Shown here in pieces: positions 25,109-36,881 of a DNA stretch of 64,000 bases (position 1 is the stretch's first letter; each line of letters opens with the position of its first letter). The stretch is taken from positions 6,076,001 to 6,140,000 of the forward strand of contig NC_058147.1 of NCBI RefSeq assembly GCF_011075055.1, written 5' to 3'. Position numbers and translations under genes: made by a program. The notes beneath the pieces are model-generated. The model was not told the DNA's origin and ran no database searches. It was given only the letters and a program-made list of their open reading frames with translations. The stretch is from Mangifera indica (taxonomy: Eukaryota; Streptophyta; Magnoliopsida; Sapindales; Anacardiaceae).

Positions 25109-26569
25109 TTAAAAAGGCTTCTGAAGGTACATGAACATATCCTGCAACGGCGACAGCTGATTGCTGCTTTGAAACTGAGAATTGAAGCTCAAGTCCATAT
25201 TGGCGTCTAGGTAATTATAAGGAAATCCAAGGTTATTGTTGTCCCAAGGTTGTATTTTCGGCTCGCTCTCCACCTCGGATATGAATTCCGGTGATACCAC
25301 TTGCTCCGAACAGCTCGAGTCCGTGTGTAATTTCGGCATTGAATCCGACGTGTCTAAGTACATATAATCGTTAACCGTTCCGGTCGCTGTCGTCGCCGGA
25401 TTGGGGGGAAGTGCTGATTTGTTCACGCCATTTGAAATTATATCCGGTTTCCTATCCTCCTCCATCACCGGTGAATTCATTTTCCGGTCGACTGCTTGAT
25501 TTTGCTGCTTCTCGACGCTTCCTTTCTTGTTGTATATGCGACACAGGACCCAGTCATCCAGCTGCCAGAATATAATCAGAACCGTTAAATTTAATCCATC
25601 ACATAAACGTTGATTGTTATGTCAGACTCATGACCAAATAATCAGAGTTCTGTCTATCTCTATCCTGTGAGCCCACATGAAGTGATAAGAAGGAATATTT
25701 TCCTTAACTGGAAAATAATAATTGAAGCGATTGGCTACAGCGACAAGGCGTTTTTATCGTAACCATGTGAATGACGTTAAATGTCCGATTAGGTAAATCT
25801 CAATTATCAAATGTACCAATCCGGTAGACCAAACGGCATCACAGCCGTTAAAAATTTGCGCGTGGGTCCCAAGTTGTGTCCGTATTGTAAACATTTAATT
25901 TTAACAGATTGAAAATTTTAGAAAAATTGATAGGTAAAAGTCAAAAGGCCTCCACGTTGAGGTCAGAAAAATCATACTGTAAAATCTCCATTTTTATACT
26001 CAAAAGTAGCAGAAAGAGAATGGTACGGTGCAATACCCTTAAGCTGTTCTTCTTACGAGCCGTCCGATCCACGTCGGCTAATCGATACTCGTGCATAATC
26101 CAGTTGGTTTTCTCCCCTTTAGGAGCTTTTCCTGCGTAAAACACCAAAGCCTTCTTAATTCCGACGGGTTTTGGCTGTCCAATCGGCTTATCGGCTCCAG
26201 TCGCCTTCCAGTACCCGCTTCCCGCTGCTCGGTTAGGCCTTGAACCGTTCGGGTACTTCCTGTCCCTCGGCGAAAAAAAGTACCACTCCTTTTCTCCGTA
26301 TAAGGCCAAATCTACAAATTGAAAAACCACGGAAATGATTAAAAATTCAAATACATAAATAAAAATAAATCCATGATCTTAATTTTATTAAAATTCATAA
26401 TACCTGGGAGGTCCCAAGGGTCGAATTTGTAAAGATCGATTTCAGCGATAATCGGAACAGCTATCGACTGCGACAAACATTTCCGGCATAAGTAGTGCAT
26501 CACGAGCTCCTCATCCGTCGGATGAAATCTGAAACCAGGAGGCAATTGTAACTCGGTCGACATTTTCAC
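25109..26569 (-). CDS. NAC032: NAC transcription factor, ATAF1/NAC032-type
   Basis: Three minus-strand exons: 26569-26404, 26311-26037, 25561-25109, giving 297 residues and the usual three-exon NAC layout. NAC proteins bind CACG-core sites as dimers in the nucleus. The NAC domain covers about residues 8-160 with its ordered blocks: [78 protein letters not shown] and [14 protein letters not shown]. The C-terminal half holds the ATAF-group signatures [20 protein letters not shown] and the end [16 protein letters not shown] factors act in ABA, drought and senescence responses. ATG 26569 is used; a second ATG two codons later is nearly equal. The symbol rests on gene order beside CSI3 and PBC; ATAF1 is the close alternative. 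Confidence 0.95.
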
Positions 26570-26689
26570 TTCTGACTATTTTACCCTTCCTTTCTGTGCT
26601 GTAGCTCACCACGATTTCCTGATCTAGCCGCTCTAACTCCCAATACAATGACGGCGCTTGAAACTTTTAACGCAATGGAGATTACTCAA

Positions 26690-26809
26690 TATATAGACGA
26701 AGATGAGGACACGTGGCGAGAAGAGAAAGAAGTTAATTCTAGAATCCACGTGGGCGATATTTTGCTTGGGGCTTTATTAGGGAAGGCATTTACAGCAGCC
26801 GGACACGTG
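26690..26809 (-). promoter_or_regulatory. TATA box and three CACGTG elements of the NAC gene
   Basis: Read on the minus strand, TATATAT at 26690-26695 lies about 120 bp before the NAC start codon. Just upstream are CACGTG cores at 26710-26715 (in ACACGTGGC, a full ABRE), 26747-26752 (CCACGTGG) and 26804-26809 (ACACGTGT); a further CACGTG is at 27468-27473. Such ABRE/G-box clusters bind bZIP or bHLH factors and are expected of an ABA-responsive ATAF-type gene. Sites are seen; function is inferred. Confidence 0.65.
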
Positions 26810-26815
26810 TCAACA

Positions 26816-29800
26816 GATAAAGCAGTGTTGGTGCGTGCCGAAAGCCACATGTGGTTGATTTTGTCATTGCTTACGCAAATTGTTTTGGACGGGTGTAGTA
26901 GGACTTTGTCGGTTCGTAGAAAACTCGCTTCGGGATCGGCGTGGGGTCGCGGGTTTGTTTTTCCAGCCTTTTTTTAAATATATTTTTATCGGCTTATTTA
27001 TTTATTTTAAATCAGTTAACCGATAGTTCAACGGTGGATAAGAAGAACACGTCATCCTACAGTGCGGCTGAGAGAGTCAGCTTGGAGTGATTTGTAATCT
27101 AAATTAAGTCTGGCTGATAAAGATGTCGATTAAAATTAATTTCAGAGAAATTAAAAATTTATCAATTGATTTAATGTAACAAAACTGGAAAGGTTTATCG
27201 TTGAAGTTTGAACGTTGAATTAACGGGTGTAGGTGGATTAAGATAAAGATGAAGGAAGAAAGGAAGCTACGAAGAACTCGCAGAAAACCGCCGCCACACA
27301 ATTTTTCACTATTCCCACTTCTTTAATCTCATTATTAGACACGCTGATGAGCGTGGACATTACAACATCCTTACGTGGAATTATAAATTCTCACTTTCGG
27401 TGCCATGACAAGACACAGGTCTCCGCTACTGTCAAAGGAAATTCAAAATCTACAAATAAAATATGGCCACGTGTATACGTGAGGCATACGTGGGGTAATT
27501 AGGAATTGGGTGATCTGCAAGTCTATGTAGGTTTTTTTTTTTTTTTTTATATATGTAAAATTTATATTATTGTTTTTATTGAATTTTGCATAATTTAGGT
27601 GGGGCATGTTGAAATTAAATTAAATGGAAGAAAAAAACGTGTGGAAAAAGTTGACTATAATTAATTAGGGAGTCAACATCTTGACCAAATGGATTACAGA
27701 TAAGGGATGGGGAAATGTAAAATTGTTTTACATAATTAATTGGATCGATTTAAGGTTTGATTTTAATCAGCATTGATTAGAATTAAAATACACTGAACAT
27801 GGACTAGCCATTATTAATTGGATCGAAAAGACTTTTTCACACGATGAAGAGAAATTATATGACGTTATGCATAACTTCCAATACAAGTTTTTAAATAAAA
27901 ATTAATTTTATTTAAGTTTTTTAGTAAATAATTTTATTTATTTAATTTTAAATATTCATTATAATTATATTATTATAATATTTTTTTATTATTAGTTATT
28001 TTTCTTTTTTCTTTCTTTTATTCAATCTTTTTATCGGTTTTTTTTGTTTTATTTCTATTTTTCTAATATGTTTTTTTTTATCACTAATACAAACTCTCTC
28101 ACAACTACAAGAGCTAACAACACTTGTACGCTACCATCAACATTACCAAACACCACCATGATGACTCAAGCTCTCCCATCTTCATCTTCTCATGGTGCAC
28201 ACATTATTCACAATAATGTTGAGCTTGGAAGACTTTCTTTTCAACAATATTTGGAGATGGAACCCCGGGATGGGGTGCCTCGTGTTGTTTATCAAACATT
28301 TATGCTAATTCAAAAAGATAGAGAGATGTTGCTTCTATTTGAAAGAGCCTGAAAAGGAAAAGAGTGAAAAAGGAATTAGGCCTAAGTTGGATTAAGAACT
28401 AGAGAACTCTTCATTATTTCACTGCATGGATGCTTCACATTGTGACATGAAAGTGATTAATTGGACTTTGGAGTGGTTGAACATGAGAACCAAGAAGATC
28501 GGCTAATTATGTCCTTGATCTTCATGTTGGTTTGCATTAGGTGGAAGAAAAGGATTGACACTTGTGGGTATATAAAATGAGTATTCAGATAATTTATCTT
28601 TTATTATTTATATTATTTGATAATAAAATATTATTAACATTTTTTATTATTTTTTTAGTAATATTTTGTTATCAATATGATGTAATATATAGTATAAAAA
28701 ATAATCCGATTATTAACTTTATCTCATGTATTAAAAAATTATCAATATAATCTTTATTTTATTAAAGATTAATTAATTATATCCTCGTTTTTAATTAATA
28801 TATAAGTAACATATATTCTATAATAATTATATCTAATATTATTTAACTAAAATAATATTTTATTAATTATATAATAATTATTTATTTTTATCTAATAATA
28901 ATAATAATCTTATATATAATAATCTTCAAAAAATCTATTTTTTTTAATATTTTAATAATAAAAAATTATCTAAATCAAATATATCATTGACGATTAATGT
29001 TGTTGATGAACCGGTTAAAATTTATTTTTATTAGAATTAATATAAACCATGGTGAAAAATATATCAAATAAATTTTTGAAGGCCAAGTGATATTTAATTT
29101 TAAAAGTTTTTATGAAGTAATAAGGGTAATTTCGTGTTTTCCTTTCTTTTGTCTTAAAGAAAACAAAATTTGTCAATAGATGTTCCCAGAATAAGGCAAA
29201 AATTTGTCTTTTTTAGACTTTAAAGAAAAAAACTTGTCATTTTAACATAATCTGGTTGGAAAATAGTCTTCTCGTTATTGTGAATTAAGGAAGATGGTCC
29301 CCTAAATCCTAATGGGTATTTAATTTGTGAATTAAACAATGATCAACTCATAGATTAGGACTAAATTCAAGTAGATTAGTTTTCAGTGGACTTTCAAGCA
29401 ATGGGTATTGCCTTCTTCCTCTCATAAATAAAAGGTTCTTTTTTTTTTTGGGGAAAACTTTTATTTTGTAATAAATTCTTGAAGGGTACCCTCAACTAAT
29501 AAAATTAATTTATTTATTAAACAAATTTCTCCTTCAATTACGGTTTGACTATTCCCACAAATGAAGCAGCCATCCAGATGGCACTATCAAAATGTGAAAA
29601 GCCTGAAAAAATTAATAAAAGTTTCTTGTCTATTCCATAATTACAAAATTCAATGAATCTAGAAATCAAACCCAACCCATTTCGATTTGCCCGGTCCTAC
29701 ATGTCGTTTCTGCCTCCCCATATCCACCGTCAATTAAACCTCAAAAAACATGGTGCATGCTCGCCCTCAATTTTTGTCCTTTATAATAAGGTTCACTCGT

Positions 29801-31012
29801 CGTTTTCGGGAGATAACTCCAAGCCTCGCGTGCTCTTACAAAAGATTTCTGTTTTCCACTTGCCGATTTTTGAGTTGATGGTTATGTAAGATGGAAACAT
29901 TTATTTATTATTGTTTTGTGGGAAGTCCTTAGTTTGGTTGAAACAATGTTCGAGGCTCCATGGCGGCGGTGGGATTTCTTTTCGGATTTGTTGGAGTTGG
30001 TGTTTTCTTGTGTTGCTTGTTTTCAGTTCAGTTTGTCGTTCTGGGAAATGTTAATGGTCTCGCAGCCCTCCATTAATGTGGGCTGTCAATTTTCTTATTC
30101 ATCTGGAAACCATTTCTTCTCAAAACTTCTTCCTGTTAAATATTTTCAATGAGAATTAGTGATACAAGTAACACTGACATGCAGGGTCGGCTACAAGGGG
30201 TCAGGAATGGTCATTACTTCAAACTTAAATAATATTATGTATATTTATTTTGAATATATAATTATTTATATATTATTATATAATTAAGGATAATTATATA
30301 TTTAATTTAAAATTATTTAATTATATCATATCACATATAAAAATATATATATAAAAAATAGATACATATATTTTTATTGTTAACCTTTTTATATTATACC
30401 TCTGAATTTACCATTGCTTCCAGGTAAAGAATTTGATGTTAATTATTTACAACCACATACATTAACGTGGTGAAACTTCACTGCTGCAAATTGGGCAAAT
30501 CTTTTTTAACTTGAAGCCAATTTGTTATGCACTCTGAATTATAAGGATGTTGACTAGGAAGAGCCACCACTACTTGGATCATCATGGATATGGTGGTGAG
30601 ACTGAGCTTGTGATTATACAGTGTGCAAGGCCGTACACAATATTCATTGATCATTTGTGGGAATAATTTTCAAGCTTTCTTAATAGAGAAGTAACGTAGG
30701 AAAAAGTAAATGGAGCCATCTCTAACTGATATACTATAATAAAAGTGGATTCCTCCTGCAAAAGTGGTAATTCATTTTGTTTTTTTGTAACGAGAAATTC
30801 CATTTGAATTGAATTATCATTTTCGGAAGCGTACTAATTATATTAAATAAGATAAACCTGGGTCGGCGTAGTATATTTTGTCCCAAAAGTGGAATTACCC
30901 ATTTTTGTATCTACTCATCACTGCCTCAACTCTGGGCAATTCCTTTTCTGCATAACTTCTGCTTCATCACAATAGCTTTTCAACATATAATTTTTTTTTG
31001 CTTTTATTAAGG
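26816..31012. other. Gene-poor region upstream of the NAC gene
   Basis: No supported gene. A 102-codon frame at 28044-28352 and two 78-codon frames at 29653-29889 and 29916-30152 have codon runs that look less AT-driven than the surroundings, but show no domain I know and no clear splice partners; they could be worn gene pieces. The rest is AT-rich, with a poly-T tract at about 27532-27549. Confidence 0.5.
30225..30365. mobile_element. Palindromic MITE-like element, copy 3
   Basis: The most worn copy of the family: outer arm attatgtatatttattttga, core arms around aaattatttaattatatc. Assigned by layout and shared blocks with the copies near 18405 and 57041. Confidence 0.4.
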
Positions 31013-31325
31013 GATGGTTTGGTTTAAAGTTTATGATAATGTGATAGATAATATAAATAATAATTTAATTATTTTCTTTATTTTAGATATTTAAATATTA
31101 TCAAGTTTATTTTTAATTTTGTTACAATTCTATCTGTCTTTATTAATATTTTTAGACAAAATATTCTCATTTTTTCAAAATTGACTTTTACTTAAAATAT
31201 TTTAATACTCTATTAGTTTTAATGACCTCTTGTAATATGATAATAATTTATATTTGATAATTTTTTAGGTAATTTATATTTTATTTTTTATAATAAAATA
31301 TTATACGAAGCAAACACATTCTTTA
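31013..31325. mobile_element. Non-autonomous TIR element, family 2, second member
   Basis: Starts gggatggtttggtttaaag; the right end, reversed, reads gaatgtgtttgcttc followed by gtataatattttattat. This reversed end matches the left end of the element at 19703 over about 26 bases with few differences. The interior is AT-rich and non-coding. Confidence 0.45.
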
Positions 31326-31330
31326 AGTTG

Positions 31331-31573
31331 AATTGATTTCCAAGGAGGTCACAGTTGAAACAAATAACAGGGTGTAGTCTCAGGACAAGTGAGTGGGTTG
31401 TTGAAAGAAGGCAACTATGTGGGAAAGCTATATCTAATGTAACAGGACGTTTGGGAAACCCACAAGCCGTGGAACTTGATATTTTAGGGGATGGGATGCC
31501 ACTGTTGCCTCATGTTCTGTCAGATACTTTGGGAGAAAGGAAATTTAATTCTTGCTTTATTTTTTATAGTTAA
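31331..31573 (+). other. Unrecognised open frame, possible gene remnant
   Basis: A plus-strand frame from about 31355 encodes 72 residues with balanced composition (motifs SEWVVERRQLCGKAIS, GRLGNPQAVELDILGDG), unlike the AT-driven frames around it. I do not recognise the family. It ends at an in-frame stop at 31573, 46 bp before the convergent membrane-protein gene ends. It may be an exon left over from a lost gene or simply chance. Confidence 0.25.
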
Positions 31574-31618
31574 TATTTTCATGAGAAATTATACTGAGGA
31601 TCAAAATAAATTTAAGAT

Positions 31619-32574
31619 TTACCATTTTTGATTCCCATAAACTCCTCTCCTAATGCTTCTGCCTTTCTTAACAAACCTTGATGTGTGAGTTACCCTTATA
31701 TGATCATGAACTTGGCTACCATGGCTGTGATGCTTCAAGGAGTTCCTTCTATGACTTTGTGTTGCATTTCTTCTACTAATCCCAACTTGTACACGGTAGC
31801 TTCTTGGCCGCAAAGACTTCTTTCGGTGAGCTTCTCTGTAATCTCTCCCTCGGCGAGATGAATAATTGCTTCTGGGTATATCATCTGATGAAAAGCTTTC
31901 ACTGCTGGAAGATTCTTGTTCATAACTAGAATCTGTTTGGCCTATTTCAACAATGTTCCTTCTGCCGCGTTGGTTTCTTCTTTTGAATTTTATGAGCTTA
32001 ACACACAAGAAAGTGAAGCAATATTCCCAAAAAGAGAACCAGGTAACCAAGCATGCCCACACCATTTTGCAGAGGCTATGACCAATGCACCAGCAGATTC
32101 CAAGCTTGTATAAAAGATAGAAGAACAAGAGAACTGCAGATTTTATAAAACAAGTCAAGAACAGTTAAACTATGAATTTTTAATTTAAATTAGGGCAGGC
32201 TAGGATAAATTTGCAAGTAAGTGTAATGTAACTCACGCAAGTATAATAAAGCCAGCACTATGGCCAACTTCAGCAGATTGGCAAGACAAAAATTTTCGAT
32301 GTAGCAGATGAAATCCCATGTTGGCCCACAAACTGAACTGAACCATGCCAGTGAAATGAAAATCCATAAACAAGAAAATAAATAAAACTAAAAGATTTCC
32401 TCTCCAACTGGTTACTTCAATTAGACTGCACGAGCATGACAATGCAGTGTGTCCCTAATAAGTTTGAATTAATTACCTGCAAGACTTTCCGGCAAGAAAA
32501 TCAAGTGGGGCGCCAAAGAGATTGCCAAGGACTTGACCAAATCCAGAGAAAAATGAAGCGATTACATTACCCAT
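31619..32574 (-). CDS. Plant-specific membrane protein with Arg/Ser-rich tail
   Basis: Three minus-strand exons, 32574-32477, 32337-32237 and 32133-31619, join in frame to 237 residues. The start MGNVIASFFSGFGQVLG has Gly at position 2 and Ser at position 7, a possible N-myristoylation site. Residues 31-50 are Cys-rich (SCSSVCGPTW, CYIENFC). Two hydrophobic segments follow, about 51-77 (LLKLAIVLALLYLLLLFFYL) and 84-113, both rich in Cys and Trp. Residues 116-237 are basic and Arg/Ser/His-rich (KRRNQRGRRN, SSSSESFSSDD, SRRGRDYREAHRKK), predicted soluble and disordered. I know of similar plant proteins only as uncharacterised transmembrane proteins, and I recall one beside PBC1 in Arabidopsis. 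No catalytic motif is visible. The split into small exons hides it from simple frame searches. Existence is well supported by the splice phases; function is unknown. Confidence 0.8.
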
Positions 32575-33579
32575 CAAATCACTTCACAGATTTACGAGGC
32601 TGCTTCTGTAAGATGCTGATTGTGCTCTCTATCTCACCGGACAGCCTGCAACATGAAAGGAAAAGTATAATTTATTCACTTCTCAAATGTAGAAGATAAT
32701 ATGCATAGGATTATATTATGTTCTATTTCTTTAAGAGTTAACTATTTATGAATGTGCCCAGTTCTCCTTTTACGCGATAAATGAAGATTTCACCGATATT
32801 AAACCACCCCACGGCGGCAAAGCACAATTCTGAAAGAAATTGATCTATATGAGCGTGCATGAGAGAGAGCGAGAGAGTACTCTTTTGAAGAGAAACAGGA
32901 CAGTTCACCATATTTTAGCAATATAGTCAGGAACATTACCGTTCTTGGTCTTCAAGACAAGATGTGGACAAAAGAAACCGATGGGGGGTAACTGGAGGTT
33001 TATGTTACAAAGACAGAACACAATCTCTGTTAAGTAACTGCCTTGCAAAAGTTTTAAACCCAATCTACGGCTTAGATTGCCTCCTCAAGTTTGAGATAAA
33101 ATAACAGTTTATGATTCCATCATTTCATTTCCTGCAACCATGGTTTAAACATCCCCTTCTAGAGAAGATTTTAGTGGCCTTTTGAAAAGATAAAAGCATA
33201 AAACTTACACTACTGTAATTGCTTGTAGCACTGAAAAAGAAATCATTGAATCATAACACAAGTACCATCGATGTAAACATCCTTAATGAAAAATAATTCA
33301 ACAATTCAAAGTAATTTAGGAGTAACAAGCCCCCATGCATATTGAAAATTCACATTCTTCCAAAGAAATGCATCATTGGGGGCCGGAGATGATGATCATG
33401 GGGATTTAGATTAGAAAATTTGTCAATTCATTCTGAAAATATGAGTAAAACAGTTCGAGTTCTATAAATAACAGCCTTAAACTAAGAAGTTGGTTCGTGT
33501 TCAACCGCAGTCTAAGGTTTCCATAAAGAAAAACTGGGGACTGAACACGGACAGTTGACTTGAGCATTATCAAAGCAGA
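32575..33579. other. Region between membrane-protein gene and PBC1
   Basis: Holds the 5' UTR of the membrane-protein gene, probably with an intron (acceptor-like TTGCAG near 32646-32651 on the minus strand), and the 3' UTR of PBC1. A GAGAGAGCGAGAGAG stretch lies near 32861-32876. No other gene seen. Confidence 0.5.
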
Positions 33580-36500
33580 TCAATCCATCCTTCCCTTCAA
33601 GATTGTTTCCTTGACTTCAGTTGGTGTTCTGCATTAAGAGCCTGACAAGTTAAAAAATGACAAAATATACGTCTAACTACACTAAAGCACAATGTTAGAA
33701 TATATTCAATCAAGACTCTGCAGCAGGAGATGTTTTCCTATTTAAAAAATCCAACATTTTCAAAATCTAAGAGTGGCCCCAACTGAGCCTTATAGCAAGC
33801 TAATTAAAGCAAGGTTCAGTATGAAACAGGAGACTCCTTTTCAGGATCTAGCTCAATACTTCTAGTATTATCACAATCAATTAGGAAATATTCTCACTCT
33901 CGAAAAATAAAAGGTACTGGAAAGGATAACTAAAAGCGTCTTAAAAAGCTTACATAATGTAGACATGACCTCCCCAACCACTCAGACAGTCACGATCAAC
34001 AGATGCTAACAAAGCTTGAGATACAGTCTCAAACAACTGCTCTGGTTCCTGCGTAAGAGTTAACCAAAGCGTGAGTAGAACATTCATTGTATGGGTCAAA
34101 ATATTCCATATAAAGGAGAGCATTCATGTGGAGAGTCACTGCTGCAAAATCACTAGCCACAGTACATAAGTACATTCAAACTGATAAGCAGAATGCTTGA
34201 AACATTAGTTCTTAATTTCATCTGTTCTTCAACTTACTAAGTTTTAAGTTAAAGTAAACAGCATAAATTCAGACTACATAGACTTTACAGTGCCATGTAA
34301 ACCAACTATTTAAGCATTATCCTCTTAGCCAATAACAAATGAACTTTATGCATTAGACTCATCTTCGATCCCCCATTTCTAATCCACTTCAACATCAAAA
34401 TCCACCACTCCAAATTTATCAATTCTAATCAAGGATTATAAATTTTCCACTTTCAAACCAAATCTTTGTCTTGCCTTCTCAGTTTTCCACTGTATTATGA
34501 CATTATCAATAGGCTAATGACTCTTGGAACCTTTTCAAGATAGGAACAAACATACAAAAAGTTTGGAACTCAAGGATCTCACTATACATAACTTTTCATT
34601 CATCATCTTTATAGCTGCTATAACAATTGTGTTTATGGAAGTTGCCCATTTAAAATAGATAAATGTGGACACAAAGATATAAACAGAGCATTCATATCCC
34701 TAATGATTGCACAGATTCCCTTCTCAGGCATATCAATCAAGTTGCTATTGTATAAAAAATGACATACACAGAGGAAACACAATCCAAAATGAGAAGAAAG
34801 GGCATGTCAAGTTACAAACCATGTCAGGCTTGAACATTGCCTCACATGCACCATAAAGGGACTCTGAAGCAGTACCAGCAACAACAAAATCTTTAGCAAG
34901 CTCCCTGTGATGAGAGGGGACACATAAAAGTGAAAAACAGAAATACTGGCAGTGCAACATTAAAGCTTTTAAATCGATTCTTTGAAAATCTGTTCATTCT
35001 AAATTGAACTTCATATTGGTTTAGATAGAGAACCCTCCAATGATTGCTTACATGAAGCAATATTTTTGGAGATTAAGAATCCATAATTATTAAGATTAGT
35101 CATGTCAAAATCCAATTAACAGCATAAAAATTCATCAACCTAGCTCATGTTTGCTCCAAGTCCAAAATTCACATATAACTTTATGAGAGACATTTTCATT
35201 TAGCAAAAGACTCTGTCTTTTTTCATTTCCCTTTATAAAGAAAACCATAAATAAAATAGAAACACTTGAAGCAGTCAAGAAAACTCAGCATTTCCATGAT
35301 AAAAAGAAAACATAAAAAAAAAAAATAATAATAATTAACATACTTGGCTCCAATTGAGTCCATTGTGCAGATAAAGGGCTTGTCTTCATCCCCCAATCCA
35401 GCAATCACAGGTTGGCAAAAGTATGGACCAAACCTGGAAAAAAAAACAGCAATAATTTCATTTTACACTTCTATAAATAAATTGCACATTCAGTAATTCT
35501 CTCTCAAAGTCAAGGTACTCATGCCACCAATACCATAATAATAAAAGCCATTTCACTGTACATATTATAAAACAAAAACCATCTCAATTTGCATCCAGGA
35601 TACAAGTAATGGACCAAAACACATCATATAATTCCCTGGTATGCTTCTGAAAAGGAGGGCCAGCTTACTTCAAAGCACTTAAACATACTTATGCCGAGTT
35701 TCAGGCAATGACAAGACAACATTTTACAAGAAAAAGAATAAAGCACCTGGCTCCAAAGCTTTGAAATTTTACCCAATGATCTAGCAGGGCATGCTAAGTT
35801 TCAACATATTTTGCTTTCACTCGATAATTCTCATCTATAAAAGTTCAGTTAACTATGTTGTTTATGATATTACACAGATAAACAATAAAATTATGCTTGA
35901 AACCTAAAAAGATTAGCAGAAATTTTTCTGTAAGGTTAAAACACATTAACGGAATTTTAACAGCTACATAAACAGACAAAGAGTCAGCTATGTAGGTTCA
36001 AACCCAATGCATTTAAAGTTTGTCATCTCTACAATTTAATGATAACAATACCCAATACGCCAATTTCCTTGAGTTACAAACTGCAACTCACAAAGTTGTA
36101 CCTTTTTCTTTTGATGATCAGAAATCACATGAACTCATAACAATTTTAAGTTCAAAACCTAGAATTCTATATCTAGACTCCTGCAGAGCCCTAAAATCTT
36201 TTAAAAAGATATTTCTCTAGGCTTTTCCTCAAACCCAAAGCTACACTTCTATACCTAAATTGTGCATACACCGAAATCAACTTATTTCTAAAACAACCAT
36301 TTCACGTTAATCCAAATACTAATACAACATAATAACAAATAAAATAAAAGCTATAAAGTTTATATTACAAGAACCTTTTTTCATAAAGTAGAGCAGAAAC
36401 AAGGCTAGCAAATGTTTCGGGCTTCATGTCTCTTTCTTCTCGCAGCTGATACAACTTATGACGGAACACCAACCGTTGATATCTTCAAATCAAATCAAAT

Positions 36501-36881
36501 CAAACCAAAACAATCAATCATATTCCCGTAATAATAATAATAATAACAACAACAAAAACAATATAAAGAATATTATATTATCATACAGAGTTTGAGCGTC
36601 GGTGGCGAGTCCAGAGAGGCCTATATAAAGCCGATCATGAATTTTAAAAATTCGCTGAAAATCAGTAGCAATTGTTTGGAGCTGAACTCCGAGTCGGCGA
36701 TCGCTGGCGATGGCGAAGCAGTTCTTGCCCACCATAGCCACTAGGGCGCTACCATTGTACTCGAAGATCTGCACAAGGATTCATGAATACAACTTTTTGA
36801 CAATAAAAATATATATGAACTATGCTCTTTCTATAAGAAAGAAAAGGGGTAAAATTAGGGTTTTCGTAAACCTACCGACAT
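33580..36881 (-). CDS. PBC1: 20S proteasome beta-3 subunit
   Basis: Seven minus-strand exons: 36881-36876 (only ATG TCG), 36768-36587, 36482-36375, 35433-35344, 34904-34820, 34048-33954, 33628-33580, joining to 204 residues, the standard size of plant PBC1/PBC2. It is a structural beta-ring subunit of the 20S core in cytosol and nucleus. The chain opens [20 protein letters not shown] and continues with [18 protein letters not shown] and [18 protein letters not shown], then [20 protein letters not shown] and [10 protein letters not shown], ending LKGRMD. Beta-3 has no propeptide or Thr1 nucleophile, so lack of a catalytic Thr is normal. The 6-base first coding exon is a conserved oddity of this gene and is invisible to frame searches; the donor GTAGGT right after it supports it. 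Complete and apparently functional. Confidence 0.96.

Noticed and set aside
26648..26977. A 109-codon plus-strand frame opposite the NAC promoter
   Set aside because: It covers the TATA box and CACGTG sites of the NAC gene, has no known domain, and ends in low-complexity sequence.
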